From the NCBI RefSeq assembly GCF_028389875.1, contig NC_084682.1:878001-942000 (forward strand): 64,000 bases of DNA, written 5' to 3'. The position numbers were made by a program, and so were the translations under genes. Below the pieces are notes generated by a model. That model did not search any database, was not told where the DNA came from, and saw only the letters and a list, made by a program, of their open reading frames with translations. Source of the stretch: Rhea pennata (taxonomy: Eukaryota > Chordata > Aves > Rheiformes > Rheidae). This document shows, in pieces, positions 44,198 through 54,857 of the stretch (position 1 is the first letter of the stretch; each line of letters starts with the position of its first letter).

Positions 44198-44400
44198 CCG
44201 AGCCGCCGCCGCCGCCTCGCTGGGGTGCGTCGGGCCGGCGCCGCCCGCCTCTCCCATTCACCGGGCCGCGGGGGCCTGCGGAGCGGTAGCGCAGGGCTGC
44301 GCGGGCGGGGGGGGGGAGGGTGTCGGCCGGCTCGGCCCCGCTCGCGCCGCCGCTCCGGCTCCGCCGTCTGTCAGCGGCGCCGCGGCCGCCAGCACCAGGC
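44198..44400 (-). other. PAFAH1B1: candidate non-coding exon 1 of PAFAH1B1
   Basis: In the CpG island a minus-strand donor, CTCGG|gtaagg, ends a candidate first exon at 44,198. The upstream limit is only a guess because there is no TATA box. A second minus-strand donor (GTTG|gtgagg, exon end 44,019) lies just downstream of a YY1-like AAAATGGCCGCC and could serve an alternative exon 1. The position about 20 kb upstream of exon 2, and the non-coding nature, fit the LIS1 gene structure known in mammals. Confidence 0.45.
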
Positions 44401-44599
44401 GGGGAGGGAGGGAGGGAGGGAGCAGCGCGGCCCGCCGCGCCCACTGCGCATGTGCGCGGCGGAGGGCGGGGACAGGCGCCCGGAGACCATCTTGGGCGGC
44501 CGAGGCGCAGGGCGCGCGTCCCGGCGTGCCCCGCGCGCCGCCCGCCCGCCCGGGCCGCCTGCCCGCTGCCTGCCTTCCCGGCATGCCCCGCGCGCGCCC

Positions 44600-44640
44600 C
44601 TCAGCGCGGCCTCGGGCCGCGCCGGGCGCGGCGCCTCCGT
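44600..44640 (+). other. candidate divergent transcript: plus-strand splice donor in the CpG island
   Basis: gtaagtgt at 44,641 on the plus strand is a near-ideal 5' splice site in GC-rich DNA, about 440 bp from the minus-strand exon 1 donor. It could end the first exon of a divergent non-coding RNA. No downstream coding exon of any known gene was recognised up to 64 kb. The start is arbitrary. Confidence 0.25.
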
Positions 44641-44930
44641 GTAAGTGTCCGCGCCCGGCGTCACGCGCGCCCGCACCGGCCCGTCACGGGGCCGCCGCTC
44701 CCGCTCCTCCTCCTCCTCCTCGGCGCCCTAGCTAACGATAACGCCGCGGTCGCTCGCGGAGGGGCGGCGCGGGTCGCTGGCGGGGCCGCCGGGCGGGGAG
44801 GCGGCGCCGCCCGGCGCGAGGCCCCGGGGTGCCGCCAGGCTGCCGCGAAGGAGGCCGCTGGGCCTGGCGCCCGAGGCGGGAGCAGGCGAGGCCCAGGCCG
44901 CGGGGTGGGGCGACGAGGCCCTGGGGCTGG

Positions 44931-47439
44931 TTTGGCTCTAACCGAGCTGGTGCAGCCGCCACGGGGAAGGGGGAGAAACAAAAACAAAATCCCCAAGGGG
45001 AACTGTACTGCTGCTTTCTGCTTGCAGCCGCATTTGATCTCCCCACACAGATACACCGGCAAGGCGTGCCCCGGCTTGTGAGGAATCTGCTCCTGATACA
45101 GCACTATTTTTAGTGAGCAGCCTTGCCCCACAGGCCCGGGTTGCCGGCTCGGAAGGAGGCATGCCTGTCATTCGTGGCATTCACCTTTGTGCAAGCAGAG
45201 ATCTAGGAACCTAGCGTGCCCCAGTGCATCTCACTGTTGCAGACCTACAGCAGAAAAATGTGAAAAAAGCTTGCTTTGCACTTGGAATAGAGTTTTTTTG
45301 CCCAAGGGTTTCGTAGTCTCCTACAAATCCTGGCTCGTTAAATGCCAAAATATCCTTGTGTTACCATATCAGTGTTCCTGATGGTAAACTGAGGTGTAGA
45401 CCGTTGATAATCTAATGCACATACTTAGAACAAGTGACTAACAGAAGAAGAGACAGACCTACACAGACCCACAGGGAAATCAACTGCCAGTTCCATTAAT
45501 TGCCATGTGACAACGCGTGATTAGGCAACTGGATACATCAGAAGCCAAATTCTCCCCTCAGTTTTTGCTTTTGCAGTCCTTATGGACTTCAACGGTTTGT
45601 GTGAGCATCAGCAAGAGCAATCCTCACCCAGGTGATTTGCAGGATATTCAGTGTTTGGCAAATCACAGAGATGAGCTGACAGTATACCCAACCAGTATAA
45701 CTGCTTCATCACAGTATATTCAGATACAAAGCGGAGTCCTGCTGTTACAGGAAATGGTTATAGGTGTCACTATCAAAGGCTGATGACCAAAGTCACCTCT
45801 AGATTTGGCAGGCATGGCGGCATAATTACACTAGCTTCATACAAGGCTTAATGTGAGCCATAAAGTTTTTTTAAGTGTTGATTTGGGGAAATATTTCACA
45901 GGTAAAATTGGCAAAAATATGGCAAAAAACTTTAAGAAATCTCGAGGGACACTGAAAATTTCATAATCAAACACTGTATAGTTTTATCTGTTTCTATTGC
46001 AAGTAACAACTGAGATTACTAATGTCTGAAAATTATAAGATTAATCTTTGTTTACTAAGGGCATTTGACAGTGCTTCGTGTCAGCTTCACTGTTGTGCTG
46101 TGGTCTATGGTCAGTCACTTGCTGTTTTGTTTATATGGGTATTTTGTATAGCCTTGGGCAAGAGAGGACTACTTAAACCCAATGCAGATTGCAGAATTGA
46201 TAAATGCATCCAGGACAAATGTTGAATATGAACTTTCCTTTAACTAATCTTTTTAATTGACTAGGTTACAAGTTTTGGATCCATTTAAGTCTTGAATTCT
46301 TCTTACCATTTACACCCGGAGATGATAAGACAAATATTCCCAAATGCATTGATGACTTCCAGAATGGACCAAAAGCGTAAAGTAATTCAATTTCAATATA
46401 CTTTTTAATAGAATTAATGATGATACAAAAAGTTGGATAAATCTGTAAGCCAAATTTCCGGTGAGGAGAACAGTAAGACAAATTGCAGTGTGGATCTGAT
46501 CCTTTTATTCATTTCTGCTCTTCACACAGCTAAAGTAGGACTATTTTATATTGTTCCACATTTTTGAATAATTAGTAATGCTAGCATTTGGCACATCTAG
46601 GCTTGCAATCATAGCACTGCAGATCGGAGTCCAGGGGTATAAAGAAATGGACATGTTTAGAGCGTGTTTTATAAATACTTCCATTACTCTCAGAGGAAAA
46701 TACTTTCACAGAAGAAAATATTATCTGCAGCTGAGGCTTCAGTAGCACAATGGTGTTCATGTGCACGTATCCACGTATCTACATGGAGTTTCATTACTTG
46801 CAAAGAAAGATTTTCAACAGAATTGGCCTACTAGTACTGTAGTGGTTTAGATGTCAAACTGGCACTTAGTCAACACTTTCCTATTGTTTTCGGCTATAAC
46901 ACTCAATAACCTTTTATACATTTAAATAAAACATTTAAATAAAACTTTTTGTTACTCTTCTAACATCTTCCTTTTCACTTAACTGACCACTGTGGTAGAA
47001 GTACATGTCCATTTCCCATTTAAGGCAAACATCAGTTGGAAAAAGCAGAATGAAAAACACAGTGGGTCAAAATTGTGACTCTGCATTATCCTTAGTGCCA
47101 CCTAGATACACAGAAAAATAATACATGCCCAAGTGAAAGTTACTGCTCTCCATATGCTAAATCCTAAAAGGTATTGGCCATTGTTCAGATTTAACCTCTG
47201 AAATTGTTCTTTGGCTGCTATACTTCTAATTTTTAAACATGCTAAACATTTTTTTTTATCTTTTTAAGAGGCCTGCAGTCATTGGCTCAAGTCTTGTGAT
47301 GTGCTGCTTATAACTGGACAGGCCTGGAAGTGGTTTAGTGCCTTCCACTCCTATTTTAAGGTAAAGGATATTAGCCCTTTTCATATTGCAGCTAATTATA
47401 CATTAAAATATTCACAGCTGTATTATTGTGCATGTAGTT
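44931..47439. other. upstream intergenic, nothing recognised
   Basis: GC content falls quickly to AT-rich. A 13-bp tandem duplication (catttaaataaaa) lies near 46,918-46,943. The short ORFs have no recognisable products. Confidence 0.6.
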
Positions 47440-47740
47440 TACATCTGTATCTAGTAAGTCTACCTAGTCCGTATGTCTGCAGTTTGGCTATAATGGTACA
47501 GTAGGAGACCATGTCAAAAGCATTGCTAAAGTCAAGGTAAGCAACGTCCTGTGCTCTGCTCTTAAGTAAAGAGCCAGTAATCTCATTGCAGAATATTGTG
47601 TTACTTGGGCACAATTTGCCCTGCTACACTGTGCTGGCTGCTCCCGGTCATCTCGTTTCATGTGCCTGAAGGTAGCCTTCAGGAGGATTTGATCGTAGTC
47701 TCTCAGGGAACTGAGAGCAGGCCAGCTGACCTGCAATTCT
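47440..47740 (-). mobile_element. old CR1-type reverse-transcriptase remnant
   Basis: The minus strand encodes DVAYLDFSNAFDMVS, a match to the CR1 RT block with the first catalytic Asp (consensus YLDFSKAFDTVSH), followed by a KLQTYGLGR stretch. Upstream, in other frames, it carries remnants of the SVPxK and GSSQHGF blocks. Frameshifts and stops show it is dead and much older than the intron 8 copy. No 3' end signature was found. Confidence 0.8.
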
Positions 47741-50370
47741 CTAGAAGTGTCCGTTATACTAATTACAACTAATGAATAGGATATCTACAAAAAGATTGAA
47801 ATTTAGGATAAGACTTTAAAATAGTAAGCCAAAATTATATTTGCTGTATTTCCATTTGTTTGCAAAGAGTGTGGAAGATTAAAAGGTCAAATTACTTTGA
47901 AATTTCTCAGATTTATAATAGTATAGCAAATATTTTGGAATGCGTACTTCCAGTAATGTTAGCATTTACCCAAGAATCTCAATCCATTTCAGAGAGATTA
48001 ATGGATTTCTCCAACTTTTTTATGAGATAGGTATTTTATTCTCCTTTTGTAGTATTAAGGGTGCCAGAATAAGTGATCTTGAAATAAAAGTCAGAAGAAG
48101 AGTTGGATATTAAACCATGCGATTCTTGTGCTTTCAGTATAGGCTGTACTTCTTTTAAATAATGTGATATTAAGCTTTTTTTTTTGTCCTCTGTTGTCAT
48201 GTCCTCATTTGATTTTGGGATGAAAAAAATCCCAACTCCTAACACAGCCAAACTGCAAGGAATTTTAGAGCAGGATTCAAATGTTTTTCTTGATTGCTAT
48301 GGAGTATCTTGATAATAGACTAAAACATTCCCTTGGATAACCCCAACTGGGATGTAAATCGAGATTGCAAAGCTCATTCCAATTCCAGCTTCAAATTTTT
48401 CTTTGTGGTATTCTTAAAGTAAATGTTTACAAATTGCACGGGCATTCTTCAGAGTGAGCTGTGCTTCTTCAGTGTATTTTTTACCATACAGGATAACACA
48501 CACAGCCATATATACTACACTGGAGATTATATATTTCAAAATATTGTATCAAACATTGTGGAGCATCTTTCTGCAGGCATGCTTTCTCCTAAACACGGAA
48601 AAGTTCATTTATTGATTACTCACAGATGGTCTATGAATGAATATTGTGGTTGATAGTCTACCTGCATACATATTTGCATAGAAAAACAGCTGTAGTCACT
48701 ATGCCACTGTAACCGGCTCATTTACATGCTGTAAGTCCGTCTTGGGGCCTAAGCTACAAAGAATATGAGCTGTTACAGCTACAGAGCTTTGGAAAATGGA
48801 AAGCCTGCACAAAAATGCCTCCACAAATTTGAGTTAAAGTATCAACTGAGCTTTAGGTTGGGAATAAATTCTAGTGACACAAATATTATTGTAACTAGAT
48901 GCCTAAGTGCATAGCAAAGAAAAGTTAACTTTTGCAGTGTCTTGCCGTCCAATTTAATGAGTCAGTAGGCATGCCTACCTGTGTCATTAACCCTGTCATT
49001 GGAATATGTCACATGAAGTGAGTATTTTCTCATCTTTTTGTTAACTAGTAGATAGTGACTTTGTGGTTCAAACAAGGCTTGTTTCTAAAACTGCAAAATT
49101 TTCCACTGTATTGTTTTTATATATGGAACTACATGCAAAAGTTTCTGTCATGATATTTTTTGAATTCCCACGTCACTTCAGATTTATCTTGAGAAAGACA
49201 GTGAGAAAATGACTCTTTTTGCGACCAAGATACAGATGGAATACCAGTTGTGGGGAAATTTTATATTCCCAATGCAAAGCATAATGGCAAAACATTCAGA
49301 TTCATTTTTTGTGTATATTCAGATTTTAGAAATCCTACTTCCAGTACAAATGTGGCCTGTGCTGTATATTATCAACGTAAGCAGAAAGACAGTCTGTGAC
49401 TGCATCCCTTTCTACCCAACCTTTCTTAATAGCATTAAAAAGAAGAGCAGATTAACAAATCTGGGTTCTAATGTGTTTCAATATTGAGAGTCTTGGCCAT
49501 ATGCAAAGTCTTCACCTATAAGTAGAATTTTTTACTGAAGTGAGCCCCTTTTTGAATTAATAATGTGAAGTGATGGAATTTTCAGCAAGTCTTTCATTCC
49601 TGCTGCTAGGAGTTCATATCCGTTTATCTATTCCATATTGGTTATTAACCAGACTGGCCATCATGTATAGGTTTTAAATAGTCTGTACTAATTACAGCGA
49701 CTGTCTGTCTGTCTTCACCTTGATCGAGTGGTCTATATTACTATGCATATTATTTTCAAATGATTCTTTCTTTTCAATGCACATGTTAGTTCAGCAGCTG
49801 CTTTTCCTATAGCCAAAGGATGAAGGTCCAGGTACAAGTAGCATTTCATGAGCTTGTTGGTTTTATTTTTACTAGCTGTACTCTGACAGAGGACCTTATA
49901 TAAACTTTATTGTTCACCTTTCAAGTACAGCTTTATCGACAGCTCTAAGTCTTTTTCACTTGTTGATTCACAATTTATCTACTACTACTTTTGCATTTTA
50001 GCAAGGGTATGACCAAATTCTGCTGTGTCACAGGCTCGACCTCCTTTGTTCCAATACAGTGAGATATTGAAAGTATCTTTTTTTGTAATGCTGTAAGAAC
50101 CAGTATTGGATATAATGACTTTCACAAAGTTTTTAATGTTATAGTGTTAATTGCAGGCATTTATTGTCACACATGAACATATTTTCCATTCTCAAACTTA
50201 AAAAAATATATGAAAATTAAATTTATTTAAAGGACATGTATATTTAATTTAAAAACTTTTTATTTCATGTTTTCAGCAGATTGTTATACCTTCAGAATGG
50301 TTTTATGAATTAAAGTTAATTCATAATAATTCTATCAGTAACATCTAAATTCCAATTAAAAATATAGTAA
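47741..50370. other. upstream intergenic, nothing recognised
   Basis: AT-rich sequence with no gene or repeat family I can name. Confidence 0.6.
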
Positions 50371-50379
50371 AACAATGCA

Positions 50380-50640
50380 GAGATAATAAAAGATCTAATT
50401 TTCAATCTAATTGGCCATGCACTTTTGCATGCAAAAGATGCACACAGTTATCATGCTAGTATAGAGGTGTACTATAGCTGAACATGCAGATTAGGTCATC
50501 ATAGCCTCCTGCAGCTAATTAGAATAATTTGTGTGCATAAGTACCTGATTTGCATCTAAAACTATTGCAAATACACATGCAGCTATTTTATTTCAAATAA
50601 ATCATTCATCAGCCTTATTTCTAACGATATTGCAACTGAA
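50380..50640. promoter_or_regulatory. motif-dense non-coding block, possible enhancer
   Basis: Within about 260 bp there is a 16-bp perfect palindrome CTTTTGCATGCAAAAG (50,422-50,437), a palindromic homeodomain site CTAATTAG (50,515-50,522) and a POU octamer ATTTGCAT (50,548-50,555). This clustering is typical of conserved developmental enhancers, but conservation cannot be judged from one sequence. Confidence 0.25.
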
Positions 50641-51044
50641 ATTAAGCAAAATTCGACTTAGTTTAAGTACAAGCCTTTGTTGTACTTTAGCTTCACTTTT
50701 TCCATTCTCATCTATACATTCAGCAAGCACGTGTTAGAATGAAATGAAAGAAGACAACTGTGCAAACTGTTAGAAGGAATAATGCTTCAGAAGTTTCTGT
50801 ATCAAAGTAAAAATAGCAAGTGTAACACCTAAGACTGTCAGTGTAAGTGCTGGAGAGGACAGGAGTCCAAAGCATATTAGTACTATTATTAAAGGGGGGG
50901 AGCACAAACTAACATCGATGCATTCTTAATCCATAGTTATCCCAGATTAGGATTAAACTGCCTTCTGGAGTTTTTTAAACTGCCTTTTCCTATTGAATTG
51001 TATACCTTTGGTCATACTCTTTCTACTTTTAATGGTTTCAGATT

Positions 51045-51063
51045 AAAAAAAAAAAAAAAAAAA
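51045..51063. repeat. A19 homopolymer
   Basis: 19 consecutive A in the upstream intergenic region. Confidence 0.9.
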
Positions 51064-54000
51064 CAGACTGGGATACATTTTTCTGCTGAGTGCATCAATG
51101 GAATCACTGAGTCAAAAACATAAAAACAAAGCAAATATGCTGCTTCTTTAAACTTTTAACCTACATTACTAATTATAGTAATGTGCAATCATGTATATTA
51201 TTACTGCTGCCTCTCTCCAAACCCCCTTCTAAATTCTTTTTCCTTTTCTCTTGAAATAATAAAGCACTACCAGCAAAATTAATTGACTTTGCTTACATTT
51301 TATATGATCATCATACAGCAAGAGGTAGTTTCATTACACCTAACCTAATATTAAAAGATGTTCTCATGTTATTTTTCTTTTTCAAATTTGTTTGTTTAGA
51401 TATAATGCATAGAAATCTGAAATTGCTTTTGCAAGTTAGGAGTTTCTTTCTTCTAAATTTCTTTCAGCCATACATTTTGGTTTGTTGTTGCAGAATCACC
51501 AGAAACTCTTTTAAAGTTCTGCTTTTACGGTAGAAATCTGTTACTCAAGATACTGTAAAACAATAGGGAAATACGGTCTCTGCCCTGAGGATACTGCAGC
51601 ATTTTAAATGCAATTTTAACATTACAAGTATATTTATTTTTTTGATCCATGAAAGTTAGAATCAAATGTTACTCATAATTTTCATTCTAGATATGAGAAA
51701 TGAAAAATGCTAAAATAATCAGTTGTCTCAAGGATATTTTACTTCTATTTTAATATTTTCAGTTGTAGTAAGACATATAGGTAAACTAGTGGCTACTATA
51801 GAGGAAACTTATCAGCAGTAATTGACTTTTTATAATAATTACATATATTATTGACGTAACATCTTGTTGTTCTAGTCAGAAACAACAGTAAGCTGAGCTG
51901 CCCTGAAGACTGAGTTGCTTTTCCAAAAGGATGCTCAACTTGCAGCTGAGGTTATTAACAAGGTAACAGAGGAGATCTATAATATATAGGCTAAAGTATA
52001 TAGGAAGCTTGGTCTGTAGCTACTTGAAGGAAAATTTTTAGTCCTACATGTCTTCTCAACAAAAGTATCTTCCTGAAAACAAATATTCATCCCTTAAAAA
52101 TGAAGGGAAAATGAATACTTTCTTTTGACATGCAGTCTGTTTAACTAATGCACTTATTCCAAACTTTAATAAACTGATGATCTATTACCCTATTAGAATC
52201 AGCAACATTTCACAAAATATCAGAGCTATGCAGAAGCTATTGTTTTGACAAAACAAAATTGTAAATATTTTACTGAGTCTTCATTAAAAAAAATTTAGGA
52301 TATTTAGTATTACAAGCAAAGTCAAGTTCTTCTTTAGATAAGAAAATTGCTAACTCTTCTTCCTTGGATATTTATATAAGTGTCTCCTCCTTCTGTCATG
52401 AATGTTACTGGCCTAACTAGAAGGTTTAGGCATTAAAATGTGTGTGTTCTAAGACTGCTGTCAATTTAAAAGAAAGTGGCCTACATGGACAATTTTTCAT
52501 TCTAATCAACATTCATAGGAATATTGAAGGTAGGTGGTTCATAATACCTTGTGATTCACATACACAAGAATTTACCATGCACAACCCATGAACAGATACT
52601 CACACACCCTAATTAAATTATATGTTTGACATATTCTTAAAATGAAACTTTCTAAATGCAATTATACATATTAGCTGTGCTATGATTCAGTATTATGCTA
52701 GCTACAAATTAAATGCTTCAGTAGGATTGGTCTATTCTTCATTGTGTATTCATAAGGAAATAGTAGTAAGCTTAGTTTACCTTTTTACCACTGTTTTCCC
52801 CTGGAGAACAGCTCTGATTAATATTATGTTATCTAAAATCGGTACTGAAGAAGGACCACTTAGAGACACACACTGTCATAGTAGGTATTTTCTAGTAATT
52901 GTACTGAAATTTGTAAATGGAAGAAACAATCTGAGACTTTTAAACTTTTTGTCAAACAAGAAATATATAGAGAGAAATGAAAGTGGGGAAGAGTGTTTGC
53001 TGTTACTCTTGGGATGCTGTACTACTAAGATGAGAAATAGGAGTATAAGACTTATTATAAATAAAAGAGCTATGGAGGTAATTCAGGTTGCTGCCTGGGA
53101 GAAACTGAGACAGAGATAAAAAATGTTGGACTCTAATAGAGAAATGTTTCTCCTAAGACAACAAGGGGAATTATCAGCTTATGTTTATTGTAATAACGTT
53201 TTCCTCTAGACATGTTTCCCAGCATTCTTACCAAAGATACATAACAGGAACAACAAAAAAACTTTCAGTTGCATTCATCTGAATTGGAAAATCTAGATAA
53301 AGGAGAAACATTTTACTAGTTGCATAAGTTGTCTGAAATTTACTGAAAATGGGATCATGGTTTAATAGCATTGTGAAGAAAGTGAAGTTTACTCTCTTAA
53401 TGCATCATTTATGGTCTCAGGCTTGAAACAGAATGGTGCTTTGGACTTCTTTAAGTAAATGTCAATTTTACTAGGCCTTTTAGATTTATTTATGTAAAGT
53501 GTAAACTTGAGTGTACCTTACCCATGTGGAAGTTCAGGATTGAATGCTGTGACAGAGGCAATAAAATGACTTCATTCTGTTGTATATGGTAAGAAACTAA
53601 TTATGAAACTAAAATTATGAATACTGAAGAAAAAAATAGTAGAAAGAGGGAATGTTCATATTTGGAGATTACAAATGATTAATATTGATTTAATGTCATG
53701 TTCTGTGCTTTATTCTCTCAGTAATTCATCTATTAGGCAAATTATTTAATCTCTTGAAAACATTTTCAAATATTTAAAAATGCTTTATTAATTTATATTT
53801 ATAAAATTTGTTTATATGTATGCTTTTAATAGATGTCGCTACAAAAGTAATATTAGCAAGTATTGGAAATTTTTTTGTCAAAATCAGTAGCACAACTGAC
53901 TGAAAAAAATTTAATCATTACATGGTCTGTAATTCAAATTTTATAGCAGAAAGTCTAAATGAATTCACACACTACTGGCTCAAGTGCTTTCTAGACATTG

Positions 54001-54742
54001 GGTGTATTTCTATTGTTTGTTCCAAGCATAATTTAGTGCCCTCATTAGCATATTATTTCTATACATATCATTAGGAAAAGATTAATTTCAGGGTGTAGTG
54101 TTTCTAGGTGAAATTGAAAAACTTATTTAATTAAAATGCCTTGAATTCAAATAAAGGATGAATAGCCTGTGCATCTCTTTTATATTTTTTGTATTCATTC
54201 CAAATAGGAAATGCTAAGCAAATCTCATTAAGTTAATGTATGTTACCTAAAAAGATTTAGAAAGACTGAGCCCTATGGTTTTACGAGCTCTGTATGAAAA
54301 AAGGGGATAGAACTTTATCTGAAGGTAAAAAATTAGCATCCAGTCCTGACATAAGTTATGCAGGCAAAACTTGCATTGGTTTCCATTACAGCTACACTGA
54401 AATAGCCAAGATCATAGGTGGGTAATAGTACATTCTATTGCACAGTTTTATAATTCAATATAGTGATAGAGATAGGGATAGTGGTCTCAGCAGATGACAG
54501 AACACTGATTTCTAGGGTGCCCACCTATTATTTTACATCCCTTTGGTTTATCCAGGAGTTGATACAAAACTTAACCTGGAAATAAGAAGTGAGACTAAAA
54601 TTATAAAAATGACAATTGTGAGGTTTAATTTGTTAACATATTAATGCATACTGAAATCCTTGGTTAGACATTGCTTTAATAAATAACAATAGTTCATATT
54701 TGGAATTGAGAAGAAATTCTAATTAAGACAGGTTTACTAATT
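51064..54742. other. upstream intergenic, nothing recognised
   Basis: AT-rich. It contains the longest ORF outside the CpG island (plus, 52,682-53,119, 145 codons), whose product shows no domain or family resemblance and which I do not call a gene. Confidence 0.55.
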
Positions 54743-54773
54743 CTTTTTTTTTAAAAAAAAAAAAAAAAAAAAA
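54743..54773. repeat. T9A21 simple tract
   Basis: A run of T directly followed by 21 A. A 16-bp tandem duplication (gcctgaagaattttca) lies nearby at 54,827-54,857. Confidence 0.9.
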
Positions 54774-54857
54774 GTAAATGAAGTCCTTTTGGGTTCATCT
54801 GCAGAATCCCAGTAGTTTTCATTTTGGCCTGAAGAATTTTCAGCCTGAAGAATTTTC

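Larger units (their letters stand above)
43400..44930. promoter_or_regulatory. PAFAH1B1: CpG-island promoter of PAFAH1B1
   Basis: About 1.5 kb of very high GC and dense CpG set in AT-rich DNA, with no TATA box. Visible motifs are an NRF1-type TGCGCATGTGCG at 44,445-44,456, a minus-strand YY1-like AAGATGG at about 44,490-44,496, many GC boxes, CGTCAC half-CREs near 44,659 and 44,691, a five-base (GCCGC)n run at about 44,134-44,165 and a (GGGA)n run at about 44,401-44,421. It has splice donors facing both ways, which fits a bidirectional TATA-less promoter. The long GC-rich ORFs on both strands here are composition artefacts. Confidence 0.9.

Noticed and set aside
43384-45131. Many long overlapping ORFs on both strands (up to 253 codons)
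   Set aside because: They are Ala/Arg/Pro/Gly-rich and occur in all frames of the CpG island, as expected from high GC with few stop codons. No domain is visible.
52682-53119. 145-codon plus-strand ORF
   Set aside because: Longest outside the CpG island, but its product resembles nothing known to me, the local composition is AT-rich and there is no promoter or splice context. Likely chance.
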